DNA of 64,000 nt from Citrobacter sp. Marseille-Q6884 (GCF_945906775.1 NZ_CAMDRE010000001.1:310001-374000); one strand, 5' to 3'. Positions 16,020 through 25,004 are shown, numbered from the stretch's first letter. Numbers and translations: made by a program. Notes: generated from the letters alone by a model not told the origin.

Positions 16020-17114
16020 TCACGCGACGGCTTTGCCGTTACGCACAAAAACAGGTTTAGTCACGTTTACCGGCATTTCACGGTTACGGATCTGCACGAT
16101 TGCGGTCTCGCCGATACCCGCCGGAACACGGGCCAGCGCGATGCTGTAACCCAACGTCGGGGAGAACGTACCGCTGGTAATAACGCCTTCCTTCAGGTTG
16201 CCCTGGGCGTCGGTGAAACGTACCGGCAGTTCATTACGCAGGACACCTTTCTCCGTCATCACCAGGCCAACCAGTTGTTCGTGGCCTTTTTCACGCTGAG
16301 CTTCCAACGCTTCGCGACCAATGAAGTCACGGTCAGCGGGTTCCCACGCAATGGTCCAGCCCATATTAGCGGCCAGCGGAGAGATACCTTCATCCATCTC
16401 CTGGCTGTACAGATTCATCCCCGCTTCCAGACGCAGCGTATCGCGCGCGCCCAGTCCGCAGGGTTTGACGCCTGCTTCTACCAGCGCACGCCAGAAATCC
16501 GCGGCCTTTTCGTTCGGCAGCGCAATTTCATAACCCGCTTCGCCGGTATAACCCGTGGTCGCGATAAACAGATCACCGGCCTGCACGCCGAAGAAAGGTT
16601 TCATACCTTCTACCGCATGACGCTGCACGTCATTAAACAGCGTGGCGGCTTTCGCCTGCGCATTCGGCCCCTGCACGGCAATCATCGACAGGTCATCACG
16701 CACGGTGATGTCGATGGCATAAGGTTCAGCGTGTTGGGTAATCCAGGAGAGGTCTTTTTCGCGGGTGGCGGAGTTTACAACGAGGCGGAAGAAATCTTCA
16801 GTGAAGTAGTAGACGATCAGGTCATCTATCACGCCGCCCGAAGCGTTGAGCATACCGGAGTAAAGGGCTTTGCCGGTTTTCGTTAGTTTCGCAACGTCGT
16901 TGGCCAGTAGATAACGCAAGAACTCCCGGGTGCGGCTACCGCGCAGGTCAACGATGGTCATATGCGACACATCGAACATACCGGCGTCGGTGCGGACAGC
17001 ATGGTGCTCGTCGAGTTGAGAACCGTAATGCAGGGGCATCATCCAGCCATGGAAATCAACCATGCGCGCGCCACATAGCGTGTGTTGTTCGTACAAAGGA
17101 GTCTGTTGAGCCAT
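16020..17114 (-). CDS. gcvT: Aminomethyltransferase, T protein
   Basis: A 364-residue tetrahydrofolate-dependent aminomethyltransferase, the first gene of the glycine cleavage operon. It releases ammonia from the aminomethyl-lipoyl arm and forms 5,10-methylene-tetrahydrofolate. Recognisable parts are VDFHGWMMPLHYGSQ near the start, the folate-site segment GGVIDDLIVYYF (near residue 92-103, containing the conserved Asp) and GYTGEAGYEIALP near 193. It is homologous to YgfZ, which is encoded at the window's left edge. A PurR box and GcvA-like motifs lie upstream. Confidence 0.98.
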   Translation of the reverse strand: MAQQTPLYEQHTLCGARMVDFHGWMMPLHYGSQLDEHHAVRTDAGMFDVSHMTIVDLRGSRTREFLRYLLANDVAKLTKTGKALYSGMLNASGGVIDDLIVYYFTEDFFRLVVNSATREKDLSWITQHAEPYAIDITVRDDLSMIAVQGPNAQAKAATLFNDVQRHAVEGMKPFFGVQAGDLFIATTGYTGEAGYEIALPNEKAADFWRALVEAGVKPCGLGARDTLRLEAGMNLYSQEMDEGISPLAANMGWTIAWEPADRDFIGREALEAQREKGHEQLVGLVMTEKGVLRNELPVRFTDAQGNLKEGVITSGTFSPTLGYSIALARVPAGIGETAIVQIRNREMPVNVTKPVFVRNGKAVA

Positions 17115-17206
17115 CTTTTCCTCGTTGAATAAGCGGGGCTATCAACTCTTTCGTGGTGAATTCTTCGCCACGAAACCCAGCATCGCAGCCGCTCCAGGAG
17201 GCCGCG

Positions 17207-17222
17207 ACGCAAACGTTCTCTT
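17207..17222 (-). promoter_or_regulatory. PurR box of gcvT
   Basis: ACGCAAACGTTCTCTT matches the PurR consensus ACGCAAACGTTTTCNT with one difference. It lies 93 bases before the gcvT start. In E. coli PurR binds across the gcv transcription start, and the position fits. Confidence 0.7.
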
Positions 17223-17568
17223 TGCCTTGAACTTACCACCGAAACAGACGCTAAACCATAAGGCAAAATTAACCATCACATTAGCTTATGACTAAAAATG
17301 GCGAAATCGTCGTCAGAATAAAAAACCAGACAATTGGCAAATAAGAAGAACAAACAACAATAAGGCAGTAAATTAACCGGCACATTTCCACATTAAATGT
17401 GGAAAAAATGTCAAAAATGGCGTTATTGAAAAACAGTGATATTAGAATAACTAATGCGAAAAAAGGTGTGGAATTAGATTATTTCAAATGAGATTGGCAT
17501 CCCGGCGCGCAGGCCGGGAGAGGAAAATGTGACGGGTCTCAAACTCTTAAAATTGTCCTTTCGGACGG
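17223..17568 (-). promoter_or_regulatory. gcvTHP upstream control region (GcvA/Lrp-type)
   Basis: A gene-free AT-rich stretch between ubiI and gcvT. It contains four CTAAT motifs, the core of known GcvA sites: ATTAG at 17280-17284, 17441-17445 and 17473-17477, and CTAAT at 17451-17455. One is near the promoter and three are grouped about 230-260 bases upstream, as in E. coli, where distal and proximal GcvA sites flank Lrp-covered DNA. A CCCGGC/GCCGGG hairpin at 17501-17518 and a small GTCC/GGAC stem with AATTTT (17551-17566) could end ubiI transcription. Confidence 0.55.
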
Positions 17569-18771
17569 TTAGCGCAACCACTCAGGAAGATCGTTTAACC
17601 CCATCGCCTGACGGATGAGTTGTGGTTTAACACCTGGTAGGGTATCGGCCAGTTTCAGACCAATATCACGCAGCAGTTTTTTAGCTGGATTCTCTCCGGC
17701 GAACAGTTCGCGGAACCCCTGCATTCCGGCCAGCATCATCGCCGCACTGTGCTTACGGCTACGCTCATAGCGGCGCAAATAGAGGTACTGACCAATGTCT
17801 TTCCCCTGACGCTGCAGGCGCTTAAGCTCGTCAATCAGCTCTGCGGCATCCATAAAGCCGAGGTTAACGCCCTGGCCCGCCAGCGGATGGATGGTATGCG
17901 CCGCATCTCCCACCAGCGCCAGACGATGCGCCGCAAACTGGCGCGCATAGCGCCCTGTCAGCGGAAATACCTGACGTTCGCTCTCAACGCGGCATAATCC
18001 CAGACGATTATCGAAGGCGATGTTCAGCGCTTGGTTAAACTCGTCTACGCTGGCCTGCTGCATACGCTCAGCGTCTTGTGGCGAGAGCGACCAGACGATA
18101 GAACACAGATGCGGGTCGCTGAGCGGCAGAAATGCCAGAATCCCCTCCCCATGAAACGCCTGGCGAGCCACGGCGCCATGTGCTTCCTGGGTACGAATCG
18201 TCGCGACCAACGCGTGGTGGCGATAATCCCAGAACGTCAGCGGAATATCAGCTTTATTGCGCAACCAGGAATTAGCGCCATCTGCGCCAATCACCAGACG
18301 TGCGGTCAGCATTGAGCCATCCTTCAGGGTCAGAAAAGCGTCATTCTCACCCCAGGCGACCTGCTGGAGTGCTGCCGGCGCCATCAGCGTAATATCTGCC
18401 GACTGCTGCGCCTTTTGCCACAAGGCGTGGTGGATGACCGTATTTTCTACAATATGCCCTAAATGGCTGTACCCCATGCTTTGATCATCAAATTCGATGC
18501 GCCCGAAACTGTCTTTATCCCAGACCTCCATGCCGTGATAGCAGCAGGCGCGGCGGGCGACAATGTCAGACCACACGCCGAGGCGGGTAAGCAGCTTTTC
18601 GCTGGCAGCATTAATGGCCGACACACGAAGCTGAGGCGGCGCATCCGTCGCCAGCGGCTGCGGAACATGCTGTTCTAACACCGCCACGCGCAGCCCGCTG
18701 CCTTGCAAACCGCAGGCAACCGCCAGCCCGACCATGCCACCACCGACAATTGCTACATCAACACTTTGCAC
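17569..18771 (-). CDS. ubiI: 2-octaprenylphenol hydroxylase UbiI
   Basis: A 400-residue FAD monooxygenase of the UbiH/COQ6 family (formerly VisC). It adds the C5 hydroxyl in aerobic ubiquinone synthesis at the inner membrane. The FAD Rossmann motif VGGGMVGLA is at residues 9-17, the second FAD motif GADGANSW near 162 and GDAAHTIHPLAGQG near 290. It follows pepP and ubiH on the same strand, with an 89-base gap containing a REP element, and probably belongs to the same transcription unit. Length matches E. coli UbiI (400). Confidence 0.96.
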   Translation of the reverse strand: MQSVDVAIVGGGMVGLAVACGLQGSGLRVAVLEQHVPQPLATDAPPQLRVSAINAASEKLLTRLGVWSDIVARRACCYHGMEVWDKDSFGRIEFDDQSMGYSHLGHIVENTVIHHALWQKAQQSADITLMAPAALQQVAWGENDAFLTLKDGSMLTARLVIGADGANSWLRNKADIPLTFWDYRHHALVATIRTQEAHGAVARQAFHGEGILAFLPLSDPHLCSIVWSLSPQDAERMQQASVDEFNQALNIAFDNRLGLCRVESERQVFPLTGRYARQFAAHRLALVGDAAHTIHPLAGQGVNLGFMDAAELIDELKRLQRQGKDIGQYLYLRRYERSRKHSAAMMLAGMQGFRELFAGENPAKKLLRDIGLKLADTLPGVKPQLIRQAMGLNDLPEWLR

Positions 18772-18797
18772 TGTTTAATCCTCAAAACCTGTAATCC

Positions 18798-18827
18798 GTA
18801 GGCCCGATATGCACAGCGCCATCAGGC
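18798..18827. repeat. REP element between ubiH and ubiI
   Basis: A 30-base unit of the form GTAGGCCCGATATGC...GCCATCAGGC, with palindromic ends GCC-GAT/ATC-GGC as in enterobacterial REP sequences. Confidence 0.65.
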
Positions 18828-18860
18828 ATTTTTGCGGGTAACCCTGCCGGAAGGCCATAT

Positions 18861-20039
18861 TTATCGCGCAACCCAACCCAGGGTCCGCTCCGCCAGAACA
18901 TCACGTGCCGGGGTAAATAATTCCATCGCCATGAGGCCGACATTACGTCCAACGACCAGCGGTGCCCAGCGATTAGCAAACAGATGCACCAGAATGTTCG
19001 TGACGCCAATCGTCGCCTCACGATCGGCCTGACGACGTTGCTGATAGCGCAATAGCACGGTGTAATCACCCACGTCTTCGGCGTTGCTTTGCGCCTGCGT
19101 CAGCGTTTCAGCAAGACTCATCGCATCGCGCAGACCGAGGTTAAAACCTTGCCCAGCGATAGGATGGAGCGTCTGTGCCGCATTGCCAACCAGCACGGTG
19201 CGATGCGTCATCGCCTTCACTGCGGTGGTTAACGCAAGCGGATAAGCACTGCGTTTACCGGCTTGCGTGATCCGCCCCAGACGCCAGCCAAATGCGGCTT
19301 GCAGTTCGCGGCAAAACTGTTCATCTGACCAGGCCATGATCTCATCGCGCTGTTCAAGCGGATGGCACCACACCAGCGAACAACGGCCATCAGACATGGG
19401 CAGCATCGCCAGCGGACCAGACGACGTGAAGCGTTCAAACGCACGTCCGTCATGCGGGACGGACGTCGCAACGTTGGCAATCACCGCCAGTTGTTCGTAA
19501 GGCTCTTGCTGCCAGTCAACCCCACATGCGGTCGCCAACGCCGAGCGAGTACCGTCAGCGGCAACCAGTACGCGACCGGTGATCACCTCGCCATTTTCCA
19601 GCGTCACGTTAACCTGCTCCTGAGTACGTGACACGCTCGCAACGCGCTCGGGACAATGCAGCGTTACGCCTGGCGCTTTACGCAGCAGCGCAAACAGACG
19701 CAGCCCGACATCGTGAAGTTCAACCACCTGCCCCAATGCCGGAATGCGGTATTCCTGCGCATCAAGCGTCACAAATCCCGCATGCCCACGATCGCTGACG
19801 TGTACCGTTTTGATCGCCGTAGCGCAATCATCAATCGCCTGCCATACGCCAATGCGCGCAAGCTGCTGGCATGTACCCGCCGCCAGCGCTATCGCCCTGG
19901 CATCAAACCCAGGATGGCTATCAGAGTCAGGTTCGCTCGCTTCGATCAGATGCACTGGCAGCGTCCCATGGCTAAGCTGGGAAATGGCCAGCGCCAGCGT
20001 CGCGCCCACCATGCCGCCACCCACGATAATCACGCTCAT
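18861..20039 (-). CDS. ubiH: 2-octaprenyl-6-methoxyphenol hydroxylase UbiH
   Basis: A 392-residue FAD monooxygenase that introduces the C1 hydroxyl in ubiquinone synthesis. The FAD motif VGGGMVGAT is at residues 5-13, the DG motif AADGTRSAL near 160 and GNAAQTLHPIAGQG near 280. The Asn in GNAA instead of the usual Asp is also typical of E. coli UbiH. The start codon overlaps the stop of pepP by four bases (ATGA), indicating translational coupling. It is a paralogue of the adjacent ubiI; the two form a tandem pair. Confidence 0.96.
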   Translation of the reverse strand: MSVIIVGGGMVGATLALAISQLSHGTLPVHLIEASEPDSDSHPGFDARAIALAAGTCQQLARIGVWQAIDDCATAIKTVHVSDRGHAGFVTLDAQEYRIPALGQVVELHDVGLRLFALLRKAPGVTLHCPERVASVSRTQEQVNVTLENGEVITGRVLVAADGTRSALATACGVDWQQEPYEQLAVIANVATSVPHDGRAFERFTSSGPLAMLPMSDGRCSLVWCHPLEQRDEIMAWSDEQFCRELQAAFGWRLGRITQAGKRSAYPLALTTAVKAMTHRTVLVGNAAQTLHPIAGQGFNLGLRDAMSLAETLTQAQSNAEDVGDYTVLLRYQQRRQADREATIGVTNILVHLFANRWAPLVVGRNVGLMAMELFTPARDVLAERTLGWVAR

Positions 20040-21352
20040 TGCAGTCTCGCCGCAGCCATTAAGGCTTCAATCTCATCCGCCTTCTTGACCACGCTGGCGG
20101 TCAGGTTTTCATTACCCTCTTCGGTAATGAGAATGTCATCTTCAATACGAATCCCGATGCCGCGATACGCTGGCGGTACGTCGGCATCCGGTGCAATGTA
20201 CAATCCGGGTTCGACGGTAAGCACCATCCCCGGTTCGAGGATGCGTGAGCGATCCTGCCCGTAAGCACCAACATCGTGTACATCCAGCCCCAGCCAGTGG
20301 CTAAGGCCATGCATAAAGAAAGGACGGTGTGCGTTCTCGGTAATCAGTTGCTCAACGTCACCCTGCAGAATGCCGAGTCTTACCAGACCCGTAATCATGA
20401 TACGGACCACCTCACCAGTTACCTGCTGAATGGTCGTTCCCGGACGATACAGGCGCAGGCTGGTTTCCAGCGATTCCAACACAATGTCATAAATCTCACG
20501 CTGTGCAGGCGTGAATTTGCCGTTGACCGGGAAGGTACGGGTAATGTCGCCTGCATAGCCTTTGTACTCGCAGCCCGCATCAATCAGCACCAAATCGCCA
20601 TCGCGCATTTCACTTTCATTTTCGGTGTAATGCAGGATGCAGCCGTTTTCACCGCTACCGACAATGGTGTTATAGGAGGGGTAGCGTGCACCATGACGCG
20701 TGAACTCGTGGTGAATTTCCCCTTCCAACTGGTATTCGAACATCCCCGGACGGCATTTTTCCATCGCACGGGTATGTGCCAGCGCGGTGATTTCTCCGGC
20801 GCGACGCATCACAGCAATCTCTTCTTTAGATTTGAACAGACGCATCTCATGCACCATCGGCCGCCAGTCGATAATCGCGGCAGGCGCTTTCAGATTTTGT
20901 CTGGAGCCTTTGCGCAGTTTTTCCAGGGCGGTGAAAACGACTTCATCGGCGTATGCATATTCGCCCTGCGCGTGATAAACCACGTCCAGACCATTAAGTA
21001 ACTGATGCAGTTGTTGGTTGATTTCACTGTAGGCTAACGCCCGATCAACGCCCAGTTTTTCCGGGGCGGCTTCCTGACCCAAACGACGACCAAACCAGAT
21101 CTCCGCCGTCAGGTCACGAACCCGATTGAACAAAACGCTGTGGTTGTGAGTGTCATTACTTTTAATCAGCACCAGCACGGCTTCAGGCTCGTTAAAACCG
21201 GTGAAGTACCAGAAGTCGCTGCTCTGGCGGTACGGATATTCACTGTCCGCACTGCGTGTGGCTTCAGGTGCGGCAAAAATCAGCGCGGCGCTACCTGGCT
21301 GCATTTGCGCCAGTAAAGCCTGGCGACGGCGGAGATACTCTTGCTGCGTCAT
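20036..21352 (-). CDS. pepP: Xaa-Pro aminopeptidase P
   Basis: A 438-residue M24B metallopeptidase that removes N-terminal residues preceding proline. The N-terminal AMP_N domain spans about 1-130 and the pita-bread catalytic domain about 170-430. The five di-manganese ligands are visible: the Asp pair in LIDAGCEYKGYAGDITRTF, His in HGLSHWLGLD, Glu in TVEPGLYI and Glu in GIRIEDD. It lies downstream of ygfB and is coupled to ubiH. Length is close to E. coli PepP (441); only the first residues differ. Confidence 0.96.
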   Translation of the reverse strand: MTQQEYLRRRQALLAQMQPGSAALIFAAPEATRSADSEYPYRQSSDFWYFTGFNEPEAVLVLIKSNDTHNHSVLFNRVRDLTAEIWFGRRLGQEAAPEKLGVDRALAYSEINQQLHQLLNGLDVVYHAQGEYAYADEVVFTALEKLRKGSRQNLKAPAAIIDWRPMVHEMRLFKSKEEIAVMRRAGEITALAHTRAMEKCRPGMFEYQLEGEIHHEFTRHGARYPSYNTIVGSGENGCILHYTENESEMRDGDLVLIDAGCEYKGYAGDITRTFPVNGKFTPAQREIYDIVLESLETSLRLYRPGTTIQQVTGEVVRIMITGLVRLGILQGDVEQLITENAHRPFFMHGLSHWLGLDVHDVGAYGQDRSRILEPGMVLTVEPGLYIAPDADVPPAYRGIGIRIEDDILITEEGNENLTASVVKKADEIEALMAAARLQ

Positions 21353-21376
21353 AACACTCTCCTTGGCGTTTCGTTC

Positions 21377-21955
21377 TTAGTGCAGAGTCGGTTTACGGAC
21401 TTCCGGGGCGGTCGGCTGCTGACGCGTAAAGGTGTCATGGCACAGCAATGCCGCAACACGCACGTACTCGATGATCTCTTCGAGCGACATTTCCAGCTCT
21501 TCCTGATCTTCGTCTTCGTCATATCCCAGTTGGGCGATGTTGCGCAGGTCGTCAATAGCTTCACCGGTTTCGCCGGTGACTTTGTCGAGTTTAGGCTGCG
21601 TGACGCCCAGGCCCAGCAGAAAATGGTTTACCCAGCCGGCCAACGCATCGGCGCGATCGAACACGCTGACGTCATCGCCTTCAGGCAGATAAAGCTGAAA
21701 AAGGAAGCCGTCATCTTCCAGAGCATCGCTGGTGGCAGCATGCATTTTCAGCAGCGCCTGGGCCAGCTCATGACCGAAGGCCAGGCCTTCGTTTGTGAGG
21801 TCGTGCAACAGCGGCTGCCAGGAGCTGTCGTTGTTGCCACCGCAAATCATCCCGCTGATCAATCCGTGCATTTCCGCGGGGGTCAATCCGGCCCCTTGTT
21901 GGTTCAAAAACTGGCTCACTTCGTTGTAGCCAGGCATTTCGTTCTGTATAGACAT
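21377..21955 (-). CDS. ygfB: UPF0149 family protein YgfB
   Basis: A 192-residue acidic, helical protein of the UPF0149/YgfB family. It starts MSIQNEMPGYNEV and has the very acidic segment YDEDEDQEELEMSLEE near residue 145. In-frame ATG at 21961 would add two residues; the inner ATG gives the E. coli length. In Pseudomonas a YgfB homologue modulates beta-lactam resistance gene expression; in enterobacteria the role is undefined. It heads the ygfB-pepP-ubiH-ubiI run and is divergent from zapA. Confidence 0.92.
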   Translation of the reverse strand: MSIQNEMPGYNEVSQFLNQQGAGLTPAEMHGLISGMICGGNNDSSWQPLLHDLTNEGLAFGHELAQALLKMHAATSDALEDDGFLFQLYLPEGDDVSVFDRADALAGWVNHFLLGLGVTQPKLDKVTGETGEAIDDLRNIAQLGYDEDEDQEELEMSLEEIIEYVRVAALLCHDTFTRQQPTAPEVRKPTLH

Positions 21956-22122
21956 AAGCATTCGTCATCAAAGGGAGGAATATTCATGGTATGCTACCAC
22001 TTTGGCCCCTGGTGAACCAGAAAAGGGCTTGTATCTTGATCCCAGGGTAGCTATAGTGTCGCCCCTTCGCGGACCCCAGGTCTGAAGACGAAGGCAGCGC
22101 AGTCAATCAGCAGGAAGGTGGC

Positions 22123-22452
22123 ATGTCTGCACAACCCGTCGATATCCAAATATTTGGCCGTTCACTGCGCGTGAATTGCCCGCCTGAACAAAGGGATGCG
22201 TTGAATCAGGCAGCGGACGATCTGAATCAGCGATTGCAAGATCTGAAAGTTCGCACTAGAGTCACAAATACTGAGCAGCTGGTTTTCATCGCCGCGTTGA
22301 ACATCAGCTATGAATTAACTCAGGAAAAAGCGAAGACGCGTGAGTACGCGGCGAGCATGGAACAACGTATTCGGATGCTGCAACAAACCATTGAACAAGC
22401 GTTGCTTGATCAGGGTCGCATAACCGAAAAAACGAGCCAAAACTTTGAATAA
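22123..22452 (+). CDS. zapA: Cell division protein ZapA
   Basis: A 109-residue protein that bundles FtsZ protofilaments and connects them to ZapB at the Z ring. The N-terminal globular part has DIQIFGRSLRVNCPPEQ and the C-terminal half (about 55-100) is a coiled coil that forms the tetramer. It matches E. coli ZapA in length and nearly every residue. It is followed at once by the 6S RNA gene and fau, the conserved order in gamma-proteobacteria. Confidence 0.97.
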   Translation: MSAQPVDIQIFGRSLRVNCPPEQRDALNQAADDLNQRLQDLKVRTRVTNTEQLVFIAALNISYELTQEKAKTREYAASMEQRIRMLQQTIEQALLDQGRITEKTSQNFE

Positions 22453-22493
22453 CACTTTTCGGTTTACTGTGGTAGAGTGACCGTGAAGACAAA

Positions 22494-22677
22494 ATTTCTC
22501 TGAGATGTTTGCAAGCGGGCCAGTCCCCTGAGCCGATATTTCATACCACAAGAATGTGGCGCTCCACGGTTGGTGAGCATGCTCGGTCCGTCCGAGAAGC
22601 CTTAAAACTGTGACGACGCATTCACCTTGAACCAAGGGTTCAAGGGTTACAGCCTGCGGCGGCATCTCGGAGATTCC
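22494..22677 (+). ncRNA. ssrS: 6S RNA
   Basis: About 184 bases, nearly identical to the 183-nt E. coli 6S RNA. It begins ATTTCTCTGAGATG and ends GGCATCTCGGAGATTCC, and these ends pair to form the closing stem. The central bubble region with GAGCCGATATTTC and GCGGCGGC is retained. 6S RNA mimics an open promoter and sequesters sigma-70 RNA polymerase in stationary phase. It lies between zapA and fau as in relatives. Confidence 0.97.
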
Positions 22678-22696
22678 CTTCTACCTGGCAACAGCC

Positions 22697-23293
22697 ATGA
22701 CACTACTTTCTGAACTTCCTTTATCCCGGCAAGAAATTCGTCAACTGATTCGCCAGCGTCGTCGCGCGCTTACCCTCGATCAGCAAATCCACTTTGGTCA
22801 GCAAGCCGCAGCCAGAATGCTGAGCTTTCCTCCCGTGGTTCTTGCCCATACCGTGGCACTGTTTCTCTCCTTTGATGGCGAACTCGATACCCAACCCCTG
22901 ATCGAACAGCTTTGGCGTGCCGGCAAGCGAGTCTACCTTCCGGTTTTGCATCCGTTCAGCCCCGGTAATTTATTGTTTCTGCATTACCATCCGCACAGCG
23001 AGCTGGTGACAAACCGGTTAAAAATTCAGGAGCCTAAACTGGATGTGCGCGACGTATTGCCGCTGTCAAAACTGGATGTGCTGATCACGCCGTTGGTCGC
23101 GTTTGATGAAGACGGACAACGTCTGGGAATGGGTGGTGGTTTTTATGACCGCACATTACAAAACTGGCAGCAACATAACATCCAGCCCGTAGGTTATGCG
23201 CATGATTGCCAGTTAGTCGAAAAACTGCCTGTCGAAGAGTGGGATATCCCGCTACCTGCAGTGGTGACGCCGTCAAAAATATGGGAATGGTAG
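22697..23293 (+). CDS. fau: 5-formyltetrahydrofolate cyclo-ligase
   Basis: A 198-residue enzyme (YgfA) that converts 5-formyltetrahydrofolate to 5,10-methenyl-tetrahydrofolate with ATP. Family motifs are RQRRRALT near residue 17, FLSFDGELDT near 57 and the ATP/Mg loop GMGGGFYDRTL near 147. It lies 19 bases after 6S RNA and is transcribed with it in E. coli; the ssrS-fau arrangement is widely conserved. The first ATG at 22697 gives a length near the E. coli 200-residue form. Confidence 0.95.
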   Translation: MTLLSELPLSRQEIRQLIRQRRRALTLDQQIHFGQQAAARMLSFPPVVLAHTVALFLSFDGELDTQPLIEQLWRAGKRVYLPVLHPFSPGNLLFLHYHPHSELVTNRLKIQEPKLDVRDVLPLSKLDVLITPLVAFDEDGQRLGMGGGFYDRTLQNWQQHNIQPVGYAHDCQLVEKLPVEEWDIPLPAVVTPSKIWEW

Positions 23294-23307
23294 CCGTTTT
23301 TTGCCAA

Positions 23308-23336
23308 TTGACAGCGTCGTTTTTTTGACCTAAATT
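23308..23336 (+). promoter_or_regulatory. Promoter of the Sib antisense RNA
   Basis: TTGACA (23308-23313) and TAAATT (23331-23336) are separated by exactly 17 bases, so transcription should start near 23342-23344, at the beginning of the Sib sequence. Confidence 0.75.
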
Positions 23337-23341
23337 CCTCG

Positions 23342-23490
23342 GTGAAGGGTGAGGGAGGCGAACCTCCCTCCTGCGTACTCTCTGTTAATATGCTGGCCAA
23401 GCGATGATTAACAGGATCAGCAGCATGATGACGTATCTCATCATCGTCCCTTTCCTTTTTAAAGCCCCTGCTTCGGTAGGGGCTTTCCCG
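23342..23490 (+). ncRNA. sibC: Sib antisense RNA (antitoxin of type I system)
   Basis: The stretch beginning GTGAAGGGTGAGGGAGG and ending in the hairpin AAAGCCCCT/AGGGGCTTT (23461-23486) has the layout of E. coli SibC at the same place, between fau and serA. It covers the whole Ibs reading frame on the opposite strand and its ribosome site, and would block toxin translation by base pairing. The symbol sibC follows from location; the family (Sib/QUAD) is what the sequence supports. Confidence 0.85.
23385..23444 (-). CDS. ibsC: Ibs type I toxin peptide
   Basis: A 19-residue hydrophobic peptide, MMRYVIMLLILLIIAWPAY, close to E. coli IbsC (MMRLVIILIVLLLISFSAY) in length, double Met start, Arg at position 3 and C-terminal AY. 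Such peptides insert in the inner membrane and depolarise it when overproduced. The start follows AAAGGAAAGGGACG, a strong ribosome site, and the frame is wholly antisense to the Sib RNA. It is too short for routine gene calling. A possible promoter is TTGTAC/TACGAT on the minus strand near 23518-23545. Confidence 0.85.
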   Translation of the reverse strand: MMRYVIMLLILLIIAWPAY

Positions 23491-23674
23491 TTTCAGCACT
23501 CTGCTGAGCCCCTATCGTAAATTCCTTTTATTGCTGTACAACATAGAAAGCAGCCTTTAGTTACCAATTGCGGTAAGGCTCGAAAACAGAATGTATGCGT
23601 TACAGTAAGAGATAGTGAGGCAGGGAAATCAGAGGAAAGATGGGCAGGTCAACCGCCTGCCCATAGAGAGGAAA

Positions 23675-24907
23675 TCAGTACAACAGACGCGCGCGAATAG
23701 TACCCGGCAGCGCTTTCATTGCCAGCAGCGCTTTCTCCGCCACATCTTCATCCGCCTCAATATCAATAACCACATAACCGACCTGGGCGGAGGTTTGCAG
23801 ATACTGCGCGGCAATGTTGACGCCCTGCTCAGCAAAAATCTGGTTCAGCGCCGTCAGCACACCCGGACGGTTTTCGTGAATGTGCATCAGACGACGACCG
23901 CCGTGCAGCGGCAGGGACACTTCCGGGAAGTTAACGGCGGACAGCGTAGAGCCGTTGTCGGAATACTTGGTCAGTTTACCGGCCACTTCCAGACCAATGT
24001 TTTCCTGCGCTTCCAGCGTTGAACCACCAATGTGCGGCGTCAGGATCACGTTGTCAAAATCACATAGCGGAGACGTAAACGGATCGCTGTTGGTTGCCGG
24101 TTCCGTTGGGAAAACGTCGATTGCCGCGCCCGCCAGATGTTTGGTTGCCAGCGCGTCACACAGTGCCGGAATATCGACAACCGTGCCGCGCGCGGCGTTG
24201 ATCAACAACGCACCCGGTTTCATCAGGGCAATCTCTTGCGCGCCCATCAGGTTTTTCGTTGAGGCATTTTCCGGTACGTGCAGGCTAACCACGTCGCTCA
24301 TATTCAGCAGATCGGAAAGATGCTGTACCTGGGTGGCGTTACCCAGCGGGAGTTTATTTTCAATATCGTAGAAATAGACGTGCATCCCCAGCGATTCCGC
24401 CAGAATGCCCAACTGGGTACCGATATGACCGTAACCGATAATCCCCAGTTTTTTACCGCGCGCTTCAAAAGAACCGGTAGCCAGTTTATTCCAGACGCCA
24501 CGGTGCGCTTTGGCATTGGCCTCTGGCACACCACGAAGCAGCAGCAGCAGCTCGCCAATCACCAGTTCAGCCACGGAACGGGTGTTAGAGAATGGCGCGT
24601 TGAACACGGGGATCCCGCGTTTGGCGGCGGCACCAAGATCAACCTGGTTGGTGCCAATACAGAAGCAGCCAATCGCCACCAGTTTCTCTGCTGCCTCAAT
24701 CACATCTTCAGTCAGATGGGTACGGGATCGCAGGCCAATGAAATGGGCATCACGGATGGACTCTTTCAGTTGTTCAGTGTCCAGAGCGCCTTTATGAAAC
24801 TCGATGTTGGTGTAACCTGCCGCACGAAGGCTTTCCAGTGCTTTCTGATGCACGCCTTCAACCAGCAGAAATTTAATCTTGTCTTTCTCCAGCGATACCT
24901 TTCCCAT
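23675..24907 (-). CDS. serA: D-3-phosphoglycerate dehydrogenase
   Basis: A 410-residue NAD enzyme, first step of serine synthesis from 3-phosphoglycerate, allosterically inhibited by serine. The NAD motif GYGHIGTQLG is near residue 158. The catalytic Arg and His lie in NAARG (near 240) and TPHIGGST (near 291). The C-terminal ACT domain (about 335-410) has HIHENRPGVL, where serine binds in E. coli SerA. Length is identical to E. coli. It is transcribed from the gap it shares with rpiA; in E. coli this promoter responds to Lrp. Confidence 0.97.
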   Translation of the reverse strand: MGKVSLEKDKIKFLLVEGVHQKALESLRAAGYTNIEFHKGALDTEQLKESIRDAHFIGLRSRTHLTEDVIEAAEKLVAIGCFCIGTNQVDLGAAAKRGIPVFNAPFSNTRSVAELVIGELLLLLRGVPEANAKAHRGVWNKLATGSFEARGKKLGIIGYGHIGTQLGILAESLGMHVYFYDIENKLPLGNATQVQHLSDLLNMSDVVSLHVPENASTKNLMGAQEIALMKPGALLINAARGTVVDIPALCDALATKHLAGAAIDVFPTEPATNSDPFTSPLCDFDNVILTPHIGGSTLEAQENIGLEVAGKLTKYSDNGSTLSAVNFPEVSLPLHGGRRLMHIHENRPGVLTALNQIFAEQGVNIAAQYLQTSAQVGYVVIDIEADEDVAEKALLAMKALPGTIRARLLY

Positions 24908-24989
24908 TTACCCGACCCTGTCTTTTTTTGTTCAAACTGATGTGTTGTGTGTGGGATTTTCATCCTCCTCTTCAACATATCAAAAAATA

Positions 24990-25004
24990 ATATTGCGGCA
25001 ATAT
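24990..25004. promoter_or_regulatory. Perfect palindrome in serA upstream region
   Basis: ATATTGC-G-GCAATAT, 83 bases before the serA start, in an AT-rich leader. It may be a regulator site; no known factor is assigned. Confidence 0.3.
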
